Of a stretch of DNA of 18,837 bases, positions 7,562 to 15,335 are shown one piece after another. The notes below the pieces were generated by a model. That model had not been told where the DNA came from, ran no database searches, and worked only from the letters and a program-made list of their open reading frames with translations. Every line of letters starts with the position of its first letter. Position 1 is the first letter of the stretch. The position numbers and the translations under genes are program-made. Origin of the DNA: Candidatus Lindowiibacteriota bacterium (lineage in GTDB: Bacteria; Lindowbacteria; 2-12-FULL-62-27); the NCBI GenBank assembly GCA_023249255.1, contig JAHFCY010000019.1, forward strand, positions 1 to 18,837, given 5' to 3'.

Positions 7562-8037
7562 TCTTCCCGCTCCACCCGGATTGCGCCAAGCCTGTCGATC
7601 CGCCAGATGCGCCGGTCTTCCTGCGCGGCCACAAGATGAATCGAAAATGGCGGGAACGTCCCCAGCTCGTTAAAATCGAATTCGGGTTCCATCGATGATA
7701 GCGGCCGGCCGTTTTCCTCGATGCCTTCGATTCGAAACGTGGACAGATCGAATCTGGCAAGGGACGTATCAGCGCGAAGAAGTGTGAATGTCGAGGGCTG
7801 CGTGATGCGAATTCGAAGGGGGCGGGCGTCCGGCCGGTTGTGCGGCACGAGGGGTTCCCGGACAGCCCTGCGGGCGCCGCGTTCGATGAAATGTTCGAGC
7901 CCCCGAAAATCGCGGTCCTCGGGCGTGTATAGAAAAGCGGAGAGGCGGGGCGCGGCCATCGTCAGGACCAGCCCCATGATCGCCACGACAATCAACAATT
8001 CGATCAGGGTGAATGCGGATTGTTGTCGGCCAATCAA
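7558..8037 (-). CDS. gspH: Minor pseudopilin GspH (TTG start)
   Basis: GspH is the minor pseudopilin that joins the tip complex to the GspG shaft. The signature FTLIELLIVVAIMGLVLTMAAPRLSAF is clear, with Glu at mature position 5. I start at the TTG at 8037 (159 residues, leader MIGRQQSA): it overlaps the gspG stop as TTGA, as at neighbouring junctions, and AGGGG lies 5 bases upstream. A TTG at 8058 would add seven residues. The residue before the cleavage site is Ala where prepilins nearly always have Gly, which may slow processing. The stop overlaps the gspI ATG. Confidence 0.9.
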   Translation of the reverse strand: MIGRQQSAFTLIELLIVVAIMGLVLTMAAPRLSAFLYTPEDRDFRGLEHFIERGARRAVREPLVPHNRPDARPLRIRITQPSTFTLLRADTSLARFDLSTFRIEGIEENGRPLSSMEPEFDFNELGTFPPFSIHLVAAQEDRRIWRIDRLGAIRVEREE

Positions 8038-8513
8038 GGCGACCCCTGAAGGTTCCAACTTTCGATGTCCGCAGCGTCGCCGGTGCCCCCTTCCGCGCCA
8101 TCCGATCCGTAGCAGAGGATGTCAAAATCGGGATCGTGCAAGCCCGGCGACAGGTAAACGTAGTCGTGCGCCCATGGATCTTTCGGAACGGCTTTTTGCT
8201 TGAGATACCCGCCCTCACGCCACTTCGGCGGTTTAGGATCGGTCTGCGGGTTTTCGACGAGCGCGCGAAGCCCCTGCTCCGTCGTGGGAGGCTTGTTGTT
8301 GTCGACGGCGTACAATTCGATCGCGGATGACAATGTCTGAATGTCCGCCGACGCTTTGATCCGCTTGGCCTGCCCAAGATGGCCAATCAGCCGGGGCGCG
8401 ATCAACACCGCCAGAAGACCGATAATCGACACGACAATCAGAATTTCGATCAGGGTGAATCCCTTGACACCCTGTTGCCTGTTGCCCGTTGCCTGTTGCC
8501 GCTTCGCTTTCAC
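8034..8513 (-). CDS. gspG: Major pseudopilin GspG (GTG start, repeat-encoded leader)
   Basis: GspG builds the pseudopilus shaft. The mature part begins FTLIEILIVVSIIGLLAVLIAPRL with Glu at position 5 and contains the hallmarks PPTTEQGLRALVENP, DPWAHDYVYLSPG and the C-terminal calcium-loop region YGSDGAEGGTGDAADIESW. I start at the GTG at 8513 (159 residues), which overlaps the gspF stop as GTGA and has AAGGCGG 4 bases upstream. The open frame continues further up, but that part is a shadow of gspF. The leader (MKAKRQQATGNRQQGVKG, 18 residues) is about twice the usual T2SS length because a 7-base tandem repeat encodes its middle. Confidence 0.95.
   Translation of the reverse strand: MKAKRQQATGNRQQGVKGFTLIEILIVVSIIGLLAVLIAPRLIGHLGQAKRIKASADIQTLSSAIELYAVDNNKPPTTEQGLRALVENPQTDPKPPKWREGGYLKQKAVPKDPWAHDYVYLSPGLHDPDFDILCYGSDGAEGGTGDAADIESWNLQGSP
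8471..8500. repeat. 7-base tandem repeat in the gspG leader
   Basis: Four copies of TGTTGCC on the plus strand occupy 8473-8500, the third copy being CGTTGCC, with two matching bases before. On the coding strand the unit is GGCAACA and encodes RQQATGNRQQ between the GTG start and the peptidase cleavage site. The unit differs from the gspI one (GGCAAAC) by two positions. Confidence 0.93.
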
Positions 8514-9688
8514 TGGACCGCCTTCGACAGGTCGATAATCGGCAGAAGAACCGACACGACGATGATGCCGCAAAAAATTCCGAGCGATAAAATCAACACC
8601 GGTTCCAGAATCACAGCGAACCGCTCAAGCTGCCGCGCCGCTTCCTCCTCAAGCGCCTTCGACGCCGCCGCACACACCATCCTCAATTTTCCGCCCGACT
8701 CCCCCGAGGCCATCAGCTCCGCCGGCACCACGTCGAACGCCGGCCGCTCCTCCACCATCACGCTGAACGACCGGCCTCGCCGCAGGCCGTCACGGAGCGC
8801 GTCCATCTCGACCGCCAAAAGACGCGATCCAGCCGCGTCCTTGCACACCTCCAGCGCCCGCACGAGATCCAGGCCGCTTTCCAGAAGCGTTCCGAGCGAG
8901 GCAAGCCATCGAGAGACATAAATTTTTCGAACGACCTCCACGCGGAACAACGCCTGCTCCCGGAACAGAATCCCGCGGTCGGTCGTCAAAAACATCCATC
9001 CCGCGGCCGCCGCCGCCGCGAGAACAACCGCGATTGCCGGGCCGGCCGCATGGATGAATCCCGAAACAGCCAGAAGCGCGCGGGTGGTCAACGGGAGTTT
9101 TACCGGCGATCCTTCAAAAATTTCGGTGAGGCGGGGTACGACAAAGGTGATCAGAAATCCGATGACAAACATTGAAAATGTGAAAACCACCAGCGGGTAG
9201 AGGAGAATTCCCTCCATGCGGCGGCGGAACGCGTTCTCCCGCTCCAGCGTCGCGGCCGCGCGCTGGAGGGCATCGGCCAGTTTGCCCGATTCCTCGCCGA
9301 CGCGGATTCCAGCCAGAAGATGGGCCGGAAAAATTCCGGTGGCGGCCGCGGCGTCCGTCATCGACTGGCCGCTCTCGACCGCGCCGTACATCGACAGAAG
9401 CGCCGAACGAATGGCGCCCGACCGGGTGCGCTTGGAGACGGACTGGATCGCTGCAAGGATCGGCATGCCGCTCTGAAGCAGAATCGCGAGACTGCCGAGC
9501 GTCTCCTGAAGACGCGCCGGAGAAATCCGGCGGCGCTGAATCGAGCCGGCCGGCTCGACCGTGAGGACAGACGCCAGGCCCGTCTGCCGCAACTTCGTCC
9601 GCGCGTCGACCATGTCCGAAGCCATGACAGTCCCCCGCTCCACGCTCCCCGCTTTCGACACTGCCTCGTATTGAAAAAATGGACTCAT
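8510..9688 (-). CDS. gspF: Type II secretion system inner-membrane protein GspF
   Basis: GspF is the polytopic core of the inner-membrane platform, thought to couple ATP hydrolysis by GspE to pseudopilus growth. The 392-residue protein has the normal duplicated T2SSF layout: cytoplasmic helical domain 1 with GMPILAAIQSVS and VGEESGKL (130-137), membrane helices at about 161-184 and 213-235, cytoplasmic domain 2 with LLESGLDLVRALEV and ASGESGGKL (327-335), and a last helix at about 358-385. Both ends are 4-base overlaps (gspE stop ATGA, gspG start GTGA). Confidence 0.96.
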   Translation of the reverse strand: MSPFFQYEAVSKAGSVERGTVMASDMVDARTKLRQTGLASVLTVEPAGSIQRRRISPARLQETLGSLAILLQSGMPILAAIQSVSKRTRSGAIRSALLSMYGAVESGQSMTDAAAATGIFPAHLLAGIRVGEESGKLADALQRAAATLERENAFRRRMEGILLYPLVVFTFSMFVIGFLITFVVPRLTEIFEGSPVKLPLTTRALLAVSGFIHAAGPAIAVVLAAAAAAGWMFLTTDRGILFREQALFRVEVVRKIYVSRWLASLGTLLESGLDLVRALEVCKDAAGSRLLAVEMDALRDGLRRGRSFSVMVEERPAFDVVPAELMASGESGGKLRMVCAAASKALEEEAARQLERFAVILEPVLILSLGIFCGIIVVSVLLPIIDLSKAVQ

Positions 9689-11163
9689 AAAATTTTCAAA
9701 ATCTCTTCGACCGTCGTATCGCCGGCCGAAATTTTTTCCAGCGCGGACGCCCGAAGCGGCCGGAATCCCTCGGAAACCGCAATCTGTCTGAACCGTGACT
9801 CGTCAAATCCACGCGCGATTTCCTGCTGGAGCGCGGCCGACATCATCAGGATTTCAAACACGCCGGTCCGGCCCCGATATCCGGTGTTGAAACACGCCTC
9901 ACAGCCTTTGGGCATGCTCACCTGCGTGACATGCCCGCGCGCTTCCGGAAAAACCGCGAAAAACGCCGGAGCCGGCTCGCCGCTCTGCGCGCACGTGCAG
10001 AGCCTGCGGACCAGCCGCTGGGCCACGACGCCCACCAGCGATGACGCGATCAAAAACGGCTGAATGCCAAGATCGATCAGGCGGGAAATCGCGCCGATGG
10101 AGTCATTCGTGTGCAGAGTCGACAGCACGCGGTGGCCCGTCAGGGCGGCATGCACGGCGAGATCGGCCGTTTCGGTGTCGCGGATTTCGCCCACCGAAAT
10201 CGTGTCGGGGTCCTGCCGGAGGATCGATCGAAGACCGGTCGCAAACGTGAATCCGATCCGCGGCTTGACTTCAATTTGACTGATGCCGGCAAGTTTGTAT
10301 TCGACCGGGTCCTCGAGCGTGATGATGTTCGTGCCGGGATCGTTCAACAGCTGAAGAAACGAATAGAGCGTCGTCGATTTTCCGCTGCCGGTCGGGCCGG
10401 TCAGCAGAAGTATTCCGTTCGGCCGGCGAAGCATTTCGGACAATATTTCCTTCTGCGCGTCAGACAGCCCAAGCTCGGACAAGGTCAGAAGCCGGCCCTT
10501 GTCCAAAAGCCTCAACACGACGCGTTCACCGTGCGCCGTCGGCACCACGCTCACCCGCACGTCGATGTCCCGGCCGCCGCTCCGAAGATTGATCCGGCCG
10601 TCCTGCGGCAGAAGTTTTTCGGCGATGTCCAGTTTCGCCATCACCTTTACCCGCGACACGACCGCCGGATGAAGCGTCCGGGCATAAGACCGGACCGGAT
10701 GCAAAATGCCGTCCACGCGAAATCGCACGGTCACTTCCTCTTCGCCCGGCTCATAATGAATATCGCTCGCGCGTTTTCCCAGCGCGTCGGCAATCAGCGC
10801 GTTCACCATCCGGATCACCGGCGCCTGAACCGTCACGTCCAGGTCCGACCGCTCGTCCGAGACCTCCTGCTCCATTTTCGAGAGTTCCTCCGGATCCATC
10901 CCGAGGTCGAACTGTTTTTCGCCCGACGCAATCGCCTGCGACGCGCGCTCCAGTCCTTCGTCGACCACGCCGGCCGCAAGTTGAACGCACTCAACCGGCG
11001 ACTGATACAGGATCTGCAGATGGCTCAAAACTTCGGCATCAGGCGGGTTGACCACGCCGACCCTCACCGGCGGGCCGGACTCCAGCGGTAGAAGACGATG
11101 CTCTTTCAGAAAAGAAAAATTCACCCGGTCGAACAACTGCCGGACGTGCGAAACTTCCGTCAT
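9685..11163 (-). CDS. gspE: Type II secretion ATPase GspE
   Basis: GspE is the hexameric ATPase that powers pseudopilus assembly from the cytoplasmic face. The 492-residue protein has an N1E-like domain (about 1-85), then N2E and the RecA-like core: Walker A GPTGSGKS (256-263), Asp box ITLEDPVEY (281-289), Walker B region SVGEIRD (323-329) and His box STLHTND (348-354). The C-terminal metal element is present but altered: the first pair is C389-T-C391 rather than CxxC, while the second is normal (C421-EA-C424, in GCEACFNTGYRGR). The N-terminal domain does not show the MshEN c-di-GMP-binding pattern by eye. Both ends are ATGA overlaps with gspD and gspF. Confidence 0.97.
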   Translation of the reverse strand: MTEVSHVRQLFDRVNFSFLKEHRLLPLESGPPVRVGVVNPPDAEVLSHLQILYQSPVECVQLAAGVVDEGLERASQAIASGEKQFDLGMDPEELSKMEQEVSDERSDLDVTVQAPVIRMVNALIADALGKRASDIHYEPGEEEVTVRFRVDGILHPVRSYARTLHPAVVSRVKVMAKLDIAEKLLPQDGRINLRSGGRDIDVRVSVVPTAHGERVVLRLLDKGRLLTLSELGLSDAQKEILSEMLRRPNGILLLTGPTGSGKSTTLYSFLQLLNDPGTNIITLEDPVEYKLAGISQIEVKPRIGFTFATGLRSILRQDPDTISVGEIRDTETADLAVHAALTGHRVLSTLHTNDSIGAISRLIDLGIQPFLIASSLVGVVAQRLVRRLCTCAQSGEPAPAFFAVFPEARGHVTQVSMPKGCEACFNTGYRGRTGVFEILMMSAALQQEIARGFDESRFRQIAVSEGFRPLRASALEKISAGDTTVEEILKIL

Positions 11164-13808
11164 GGCGACTGTAATTTTGCCGGCAGGGGAAATTTTGTCT
11201 GCGTCTCGTTCATCATGTCCTGATCCTCCTGCTGCATCCGCTCCACCTTTTTTTCCCTCGACATGCGTTCCAGATCTTCGGCCGAGTCGATGACCTGCGG
11301 CGTGATAAAAACGAGCAAATTTGTATTTTTGTTTTCGTAGACGTCCTTGCGGAAGAGCGCACCCACCACCGGAATCTTCGACAGCACCGGCACGCCGCTT
11401 CTGCCCTGCGTCTTGCGCCGGCCCATGAGCCCCCCCAGAACCACTGTCTGGCCGCTTTCGACGGCGATGGTCGTCTGGAGGTTGCGGTTGGTCCGGGTCG
11501 GCGCGCCGATCTCGGCGACCGACTTGACCTCCTGAATCGCGATCGAAAAATCCATCGTGACGCGCGGGCGGTTCACGTGCGGCGTGATCGCGAGGTTCGT
11601 TCCGACGTTTTCAAAACTGAACGACCGGGTCACCGATCCGGTGGGCGTGACCTGGCTGTTCTGCAGGATCGGGACAACGTCTCCCACGGAAATTTTCGCC
11701 TGCTCGTTGTCCTTGACAAGAATGTGCGGCGTGCTCAACACGTCGAAATCCTTGTTGTCCAGAAACGCGTTGAACGCGGACGGCAGAACAGTCCCCGCTT
11801 TTGTGATGCCGATGGTCAGCCCCTCCTCGCCCGGCGTGGTTCCCGTCACGATTCCGGCGCCGCCGGTGTAACTGCCGCCCCGGAAGTTCCGATTCGTCTC
11901 GGCAAACCACTGGATCCCGATTTTCTTGGTCAACTCGCCCGACACCTCAACCACGTAGACTTCCAGCCACACCTGGGCGCGGCTGAGATCCAGTTTCTTG
12001 ATGATGTCCTCCAGTTCGGAGTAGCGCTGGGCGTTGGCTGTGATAATCAGCGAATTCGACTGCTCGTCGGCCACAATGCCGATCCGGTCCGCGGCGGACT
12101 GGTCCTTGTAGAGCGACGTCAATTTGTCGGCTATTTTCAGCGCGTCGGCGTTTCCGACTTTGTAGATGTGGATGTTCTCCGCGCGCCGGACATCCGGCTG
12201 GTCGATTTCATTAATCAGCTTGGTCACCAGCGCGAGAATTTTCGGCGAAACGGTCGAGAGGATCACCGATCGCCGGCGCACGTCCGGAATGATTTTGAAA
12301 TTGTCCACCGCGTACTTGGCCGTGCCGACCTGAAGCAAATCTCCCACCAGCTTCGCCACCTGATCTTCCGATGAGTATTTCAGCGGAATCACCGTCATCT
12401 GAACGTCATAGGAAAAGTCGGTATCCATCTCCTGAATCAGGGCATCAATCCGCTGAATGTCTTCAGGCAGGGCCGCCACCCACAACATGTTCATTTCGAT
12501 GATCGGCAGAGTGAAATAATCGGTCTTGCCCAGATACGATGACAGCATCGCGTCAAGCCGCGCCTTCAGATCCTGCGACTTCACGAATTTTAGCGTGTAA
12601 TATTTGTGGATCATCCGCCCCTGCATGTCCTCCAGCCTGCGGATCAGCTCTAAAATTTTCTCGACGTTCTCCCGGGTGTCCGTGAGAAGAATCAGGTTCA
12701 GGCGCGGGAGGACCTGGAAGTTGTTGTTCGGGCTGAGATAGGTCGAGAGGATATTTCGAATTTCGTTGAGCGAAATGCGGGGATCCACCCGGATGATCTG
12801 CGTGATAAATTCCTGCGTCATCCCGCGGCTCTGGGTATCGTACATCGGCACGTTCGCGCGAAGCGCCGTCGACGACGGCATGACTTTCCAGCCCTGATCC
12901 ATCTTGACCAGCACGAACCCGCGCATCGCCAGAACCTGCTGCGCCAGGTCCAGCACCTGCGACAGCGGCAGATCCGCCGGCCCGGACATCACAACCTGGC
13001 CGCCCACGTTTTGATCATACAAAATGTTTTCGCCCGTCAGCTCGCTCACGCCTTTCAGAAAATCCTTGAGGTCCGCCGTCAGATTCACCTGTACCGTCGG
13101 CTCGGATTCTTTCGGCGGTATCGCCGGCAACAACGGTACGGACGGAACCGGTGGTTTCAGAGTTTCGGCCGCGGCGTTCGATTCGGCGGATGCCTTCATT
13201 TCCACCGCGGGCTTCGGCTCGGCTTTCGATTTTTCCTCCGGCGGATTTTTTTCCGGAGGCTTCGACGCCTCTTCCGGCAATTTCGGTTTGACCGGATTCT
13301 TCGGCGCGGCGGCAGTCGTCGATTCCGCTTTTTCTTTCGGCGGCGACGGGTTCGGGGCGGATGTCACCGGTGGTTTGGGTTGGACAGAAACGGCCGTCGC
13401 CGCTTTCATGGGCGCTGGAGACCTCGATGTCGTATCCCGTGTGACGGGCGACGGAGCCGGTTGACGCGCCGCCGCCATCAACGCCGCCAAAACGGCCTGC
13501 GCGCGCTGGTCCTGCATGTCCTCGCCTGGTTCCGGCGTCCATTGCGGAAAATCATGGGCCATCGTTTCGCCGATCTTTCGAGCCGTCACCGTGTCTTTCA
13601 AATCCACAAGATATATCCGGAACCGGTTGTACAACGCCTCCGGATCATGTCCGGCCGCGTCGAACGACTTCAACGCCTCGGCAACCCGCCCTTTTTCATA
13701 ATTCGTTTTCCCCTGCCTGATCAACTGCGCCGTGTCGGCAGCCTGGACAGCCGTCGCCCACACGATCATCAGCAACGACAGAAAGAAAACTTTACGGTTT
13801 GAAGCCAA
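11160..13808 (-). CDS. gspD: Type II secretion secretin GspD, enlarged (TTG start)
   Basis: GspD forms the multimeric outer-membrane channel. At 882 residues it is about 200 longer than a typical GspD. In order: signal peptide (1-23, ending VQA), TPR-like helices (about 25-112), a Pro/Lys/Glu/Ala-rich linker (about 115-236), N0 (about 238-310), four N1-like modules (about 335-395, 402-465, 472-538, 545-607) and the secretin domain (about 610-845) with its VPVLSKIPVVGALF signature (806-819), then a charged tail (EKKVERMQQEDQD). The start is a TTG with AGGAG 7 bases upstream, overlapping the end of gspC by 17 bases. The linker could cross peptidoglycan or bind it; that is inference. Confidence 0.96.
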   Translation of the reverse strand: MASNRKVFFLSLLMIVWATAVQAADTAQLIRQGKTNYEKGRVAEALKSFDAAGHDPEALYNRFRIYLVDLKDTVTARKIGETMAHDFPQWTPEPGEDMQDQRAQAVLAALMAAARQPAPSPVTRDTTSRSPAPMKAATAVSVQPKPPVTSAPNPSPPKEKAESTTAAAPKNPVKPKLPEEASKPPEKNPPEEKSKAEPKPAVEMKASAESNAAAETLKPPVPSVPLLPAIPPKESEPTVQVNLTADLKDFLKGVSELTGENILYDQNVGGQVVMSGPADLPLSQVLDLAQQVLAMRGFVLVKMDQGWKVMPSSTALRANVPMYDTQSRGMTQEFITQIIRVDPRISLNEIRNILSTYLSPNNNFQVLPRLNLILLTDTRENVEKILELIRRLEDMQGRMIHKYYTLKFVKSQDLKARLDAMLSSYLGKTDYFTLPIIEMNMLWVAALPEDIQRIDALIQEMDTDFSYDVQMTVIPLKYSSEDQVAKLVGDLLQVGTAKYAVDNFKIIPDVRRRSVILSTVSPKILALVTKLINEIDQPDVRRAENIHIYKVGNADALKIADKLTSLYKDQSAADRIGIVADEQSNSLIITANAQRYSELEDIIKKLDLSRAQVWLEVYVVEVSGELTKKIGIQWFAETNRNFRGGSYTGGAGIVTGTTPGEEGLTIGITKAGTVLPSAFNAFLDNKDFDVLSTPHILVKDNEQAKISVGDVVPILQNSQVTPTGSVTRSFSFENVGTNLAITPHVNRPRVTMDFSIAIQEVKSVAEIGAPTRTNRNLQTTIAVESGQTVVLGGLMGRRKTQGRSGVPVLSKIPVVGALFRKDVYENKNTNLLVFITPQVIDSAEDLERMSREKKVERMQQEDQDMMNETQTKFPLPAKLQSP

Positions 13809-14781
13809 TGTTGATCTCCTGATCGACGCCCTGGCGCTGGATCGAAAACGTCACCTGATCTTTTCCGTGAATCTCCTGCCAGAGCCCCACGGCCTTGTCG
13901 ACGCTGTCCATCTTCACGCCGTTCACGCGCTTGATGATGTCCCCCTCGCGAAATCCGAGCAGATTGAAAAAAGGTTTGCCGCGCGGTTTGATGTTGCTCA
14001 ACTGAAATCCCTGGACTTCTCCGGCAGCCGCGTAAGGTTGAACATCAGCCCACGAAAAAATGACGTTTGAATTGTTGTCGATCGCCCTGTTGACTTCCGA
14101 TCGCGACAGAATGATTTTTCCGGACGCGGCCGATGAATTCGACGACGGCCGGCCGGTTCTGGAAACGGGGCCCGCACCCTGGAGCGCGTCGCTCGTAATG
14201 TACTCCTGCGCGCCGGTCGACATGTTTCGGACAAGCACCCGATTTCGCTCCACAGCCAGAAGCTCGATTCCCTGCCACTTTTCTCCGACATGCACGGCGT
14301 CGATGTCCCGCGACCCGGTCGTCAACTGAAGGAGCGCAACGGATTTCAATCCCGGTCTTTGATCCCGGAACGTCATCCCGCTCCCGCCCATCCATGGACT
14401 TCGCGGGATTTCCTTCATCCGGTCGGTCACGAACATCGTTCCAAGCAGATCGATCGGCAGGGAACTTTTTGCGGGCGCGCCGGACGGCGAAGAGACCGGG
14501 ATGGAAACCACGGGAGCGGTCCGCGCGGCAAGCGGGACGAATCCGCCCGGCGACATCTGTGGCGCGTTTGAGGCCGGCCCCGCGGGCGCCGAAACCTCCG
14601 GCAAGGACGGCAGGAATTTCATGTCCAGCCGCAGGGCCAGAATCTGATTCACAAGCGCCCCCAGGCTGACAGCCGCCACCACGCCGCAAACCGGCAGTGT
14701 CCAGGAATGTTCAATCACGCCGTCCCAAGCGGCGCGCATTCCGCCGCCCGGCAAGCGTCCAACCTCCATTGACTTGGCCAT
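13792..14781 (-). CDS. gspC: Type II secretion system protein GspC
   Basis: GspC bridges the inner-membrane platform and the GspD secretin. The 329-residue protein has a cytoplasmic N-terminus (1-27), one membrane helix (about 28-49), a Pro/Ser-rich spacer (60-105), the homology region that contacts GspD N0 (about 106-195: LLGTMFVTD..SVALLQLTTG..VHVGEKWQGIELLAVERNRVLVRN) and a C-terminal PDZ-like domain (about 248-325) with FFNLLGFREGDIIKRVNGVKMDS. The ATG is 16 bases after the rusA-like stop; a GGGG run 10 bases before it is a mediocre ribosome site. It is the first gsp gene, so any operon-specific promoter should lie just upstream, inside the resolvase gene. Confidence 0.95.
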   Translation of the reverse strand: MAKSMEVGRLPGGGMRAAWDGVIEHSWTLPVCGVVAAVSLGALVNQILALRLDMKFLPSLPEVSAPAGPASNAPQMSPGGFVPLAARTAPVVSIPVSSPSGAPAKSSLPIDLLGTMFVTDRMKEIPRSPWMGGSGMTFRDQRPGLKSVALLQLTTGSRDIDAVHVGEKWQGIELLAVERNRVLVRNMSTGAQEYITSDALQGAGPVSRTGRPSSNSSAASGKIILSRSEVNRAIDNNSNVIFSWADVQPYAAAGEVQGFQLSNIKPRGKPFFNLLGFREGDIIKRVNGVKMDSVDKAVGLWQEIHGKDQVTFSIQRQGVDQEINIGFKP

Positions 14782-14794
14782 GACAAATTACCCC

Positions 14795-14824
14795 ATGCTA
14801 ATTGGCGCGACGGCGGGCTGTCAA
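14795..14824 (-). promoter_or_regulatory. Possible promoter of the gsp operon
   Basis: On the minus strand a perfect TTGACA box (14819-14824) is followed after 18 bases by TAGCAT (14795-14800, 4 of 6 to consensus). It overlaps the end of the resolvase gene. The predicted start would leave a leader of only about 7 bases before the gspC ATG and would exclude its GGGG ribosome-site candidate, so this is uncertain. Confidence 0.25.
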
Positions 14825-15307
14825 TCGCCCGAAGGCCCGCCAAAAGGCGCGAGAGACCCCGGATGCCGGAGCCGACGGAGGCTCCCCAATCAGCGCCAGA
14901 ACACTGCCGGCAGGATCGGCTTCGCACAAAAACACTTTCGCGTGCGGCGTGGGAAATCGCGTCACGAGATAGTCGCTTCCGCGCACAATGGCGTCATCGC
15001 GCCGCACGATCCCCGATCGCTCGATCCCGTCCTGGACCGCCTTCATCAGATTGTCCCGGTCGACGGCATGAAAATCTTTTCGATAAAAAAAACATTTGAT
15101 TTCGACCGCCGTCTTCGGAGCAAACGCGGGAACCCTCCACACCAGCCGCGCGTATTGGGCGACCTTGTCCTGATAATCCAGCGACCGGCGGACTTTTACG
15201 TCGAGCCACTTGCCCCTCTGCGTCGTCCTCGCTTTCGGAATCGGCTCGCCGGGCACGCAAAAATAATAAATCGCCCGGCCCTCCACGGTCAGAATGGGAT
15301 TTTGCAT
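14798..15307 (-). CDS. RusA-type Holliday junction resolvase
   Basis: RusA enzymes cut four-way DNA junctions. This 169-residue protein (ATG at 15307) has the family N-terminus VPGEPIPKARTT near 18-29 and the acidic active-site block VDRDNLMKAVQDGIERSGIV..DD, giving D83, D85 and D93 plus D104-D105, matching the aspartates essential in RusA. A tail of about 35 residues (Pro/Ala-rich, then Arg-rich, from about 141) extends beyond the usual ~120-residue RusA. I rejected longer starts because they overlap the end of valS by up to 80 bases; the chosen ATG has only a weak ribosome site. It sits 28 bases after valS and 16 before gspC. RusA genes are commonly phage-borne, but nothing else phage-like is present. 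Confidence 0.85.
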   Translation of the reverse strand: MQNPILTVEGRAIYYFCVPGEPIPKARTTQRGKWLDVKVRRSLDYQDKVAQYARLVWRVPAFAPKTAVEIKCFFYRKDFHAVDRDNLMKAVQDGIERSGIVRRDDAIVRGSDYLVTRFPTPHAKVFLCEADPAGSVLALIGEPPSAPASGVSRAFWRAFGRLTARRRAN

Positions 15308-15335
15308 CCCATCCAGAAAATCGAGGTCGGAAAAA

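Noticed and set aside
7519-8500. CRISPR array suggested by short repeats
   Set aside because: The units are 7 bases with no spacers, are in coding frame, and the two arrays are about 1 kb apart with different units.
9685-11163. MshEN-type c-di-GMP-binding domain at the N-terminus of GspE
   Set aside because: Residues 1-85 resemble the ordinary N1E domain and lack the repeated RLGxxL..G..T..QL pattern; the nearby cyclase alone is not evidence.
13011-13802. Arg/Phe-rich plus-strand open frame opposite the gspD N-terminus
   Set aside because: The repetitive RRFRFFFRR composition is the complement of the Pro/Lys/Glu codons of the GspD linker.
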